Notes under the pieces: generated by a model
What the model was told of the DNA's origin: nothing
The model's database searches: none
The model's input: only the letters and a program-made list of their open reading frames with translations
Source: Scatosoma sp045652965
GTDB taxonomy: Bacteria > Bacillota > Clostridia > Christensenellales > Borkfalkiaceae
DNA length: 5,050 nucleotides
Reading direction: 5' to 3'
Assembly (NCBI GenBank): GCA_045652965.1
Contig: JAZOLI010000069.1
Coordinates: forward strand, 1-5,050
Shown: positions 4,870 through 5,050 of the stretch, one piece after another
How the letters are laid out: each line of letters begins with the position of its first letter
Numbering within the stretch: position 1 is the first letter of the stretch
Translations under genes and position numbers: made by a program

Positions 4870-5050
4870 CTATTTCCCTTCGCCGCCTTGCGTTTTGTAC
4901 GTATATTCACGGAAAGTGATGAGACTTGCAAGGGAAGAAATGAGCGTGCCCCCTCCGCCGACATTCACGCCCACGAGAAGCGCCGCATAATCGGTTGTAA
5001 ATTGCGAAAGCAAGATCGCCGACGGCCCGTTGCTTATCATTTGACAAGAG
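4870..5050 (-). CDS. SLC13/ArsB-type ion transporter permease, C-terminal part ending at an in-frame UAG
   Basis: The reading frame enters from the right edge with no start in the window, and 59 codons are visible before a UAG at 4872-4870. The protein reads SCQMISNGPSAILLSQFT (1-18), then ALLVGVNVGGGGTLISSLASLITF (22-45). This matches the conserved SQxISNxPAAxLLS and LLVGVNIGGLGTLIASLASLIS blocks near the C-terminus of SLC13, ArsB and citrate-type permeases of the ion transporter superfamily, which are multi-pass inner membrane proteins. The ATG at 5040 is an internal methionine of the SQxIS block. The substrate cannot be told. Relatives usually carry one more membrane helix after the REYTYKTQGGEGK loop; here that helix lies behind the UAG in the same frame. 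It is probably co-transcribed with the QueG-like gene. Family confidence is good; whether the gene is functional is uncertain. Confidence 0.75.
   Translation of the reverse strand, partial: SCQMISNGPSAILLSQFTTDYAALLVGVNVGGGGTLISSLASLITFREYTYKTQGGEGK

Overview
The window looks like ordinary chromosome from a low-to-mid GC Gram-positive bacterium, probably Bacillota (Clostridia-like). The grounds are strong AGGAG-type ribosome binding sites, terminators with A-tract/T-tract flanks, a small lipobox lipoprotein, a DUF1653 protein and an argB-argD-argF gene order. The lineage is inferred from style, not from any marker gene. No phage, insertion sequence, CRISPR, tRNA or rRNA signal is visible.

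Left two thirds (1-3560, + strand): the distal part of an arginine biosynthesis operon. It opens inside argB (acetylglutamate kinase, C-terminal part only). argD (acetylornithine aminotransferase) follows after 8 nt, and argF (ornithine carbamoyltransferase) overlaps argD by 13 nt. Together these cover the route from N-acetylglutamate to citrulline, except the argC and argJ steps, which presumably lie upstream. With no visible terminator in between, the transcript seems to continue into a LacX-type aldose 1-epimerase family protein and a 74-residue DUF1653 protein whose start overlaps the epimerase stop. The unit ends at a hairpin terminator nested in a longer inverted repeat.

Middle (3561-4132, + strand): a single-gene unit. 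A promoter with perfect consensus elements (TTGACA, 17 bp, extended TATAAT, A-rich upstream stretch) drives a 138-residue lipoprotein with a small beta-rich, lipocalin-like mature domain. It ends at a perfect 14-bp hairpin that also serves the convergent minus-strand operon.

Right end (4131-5050, - strand): the tail of a two-gene or longer operon reading leftward. Its first visible gene is the C-terminus of a multi-pass SLC13/ArsB-type (ion transporter superfamily) permease. It is followed by a 217-residue QueG-like protein with two 4Fe-4S clusters that lacks the usual QueG catalytic segment. The permease reading frame has an in-frame UAG just before its last membrane helix. The frame stays open for 24 more hydrophobic codons and ends with a UAA exactly at the ribosome binding site of the next gene. 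This is the most notable observation in the window: a recent nonsense mutation, a sequence error, or stop-codon readthrough.

I do not see a convincing wholly new system. The second-look items are the interrupted permease, the atypical QueG paralogue beside it, an ArgF active-site-neighbour substitution, and the strongly driven solitary lipoprotein.
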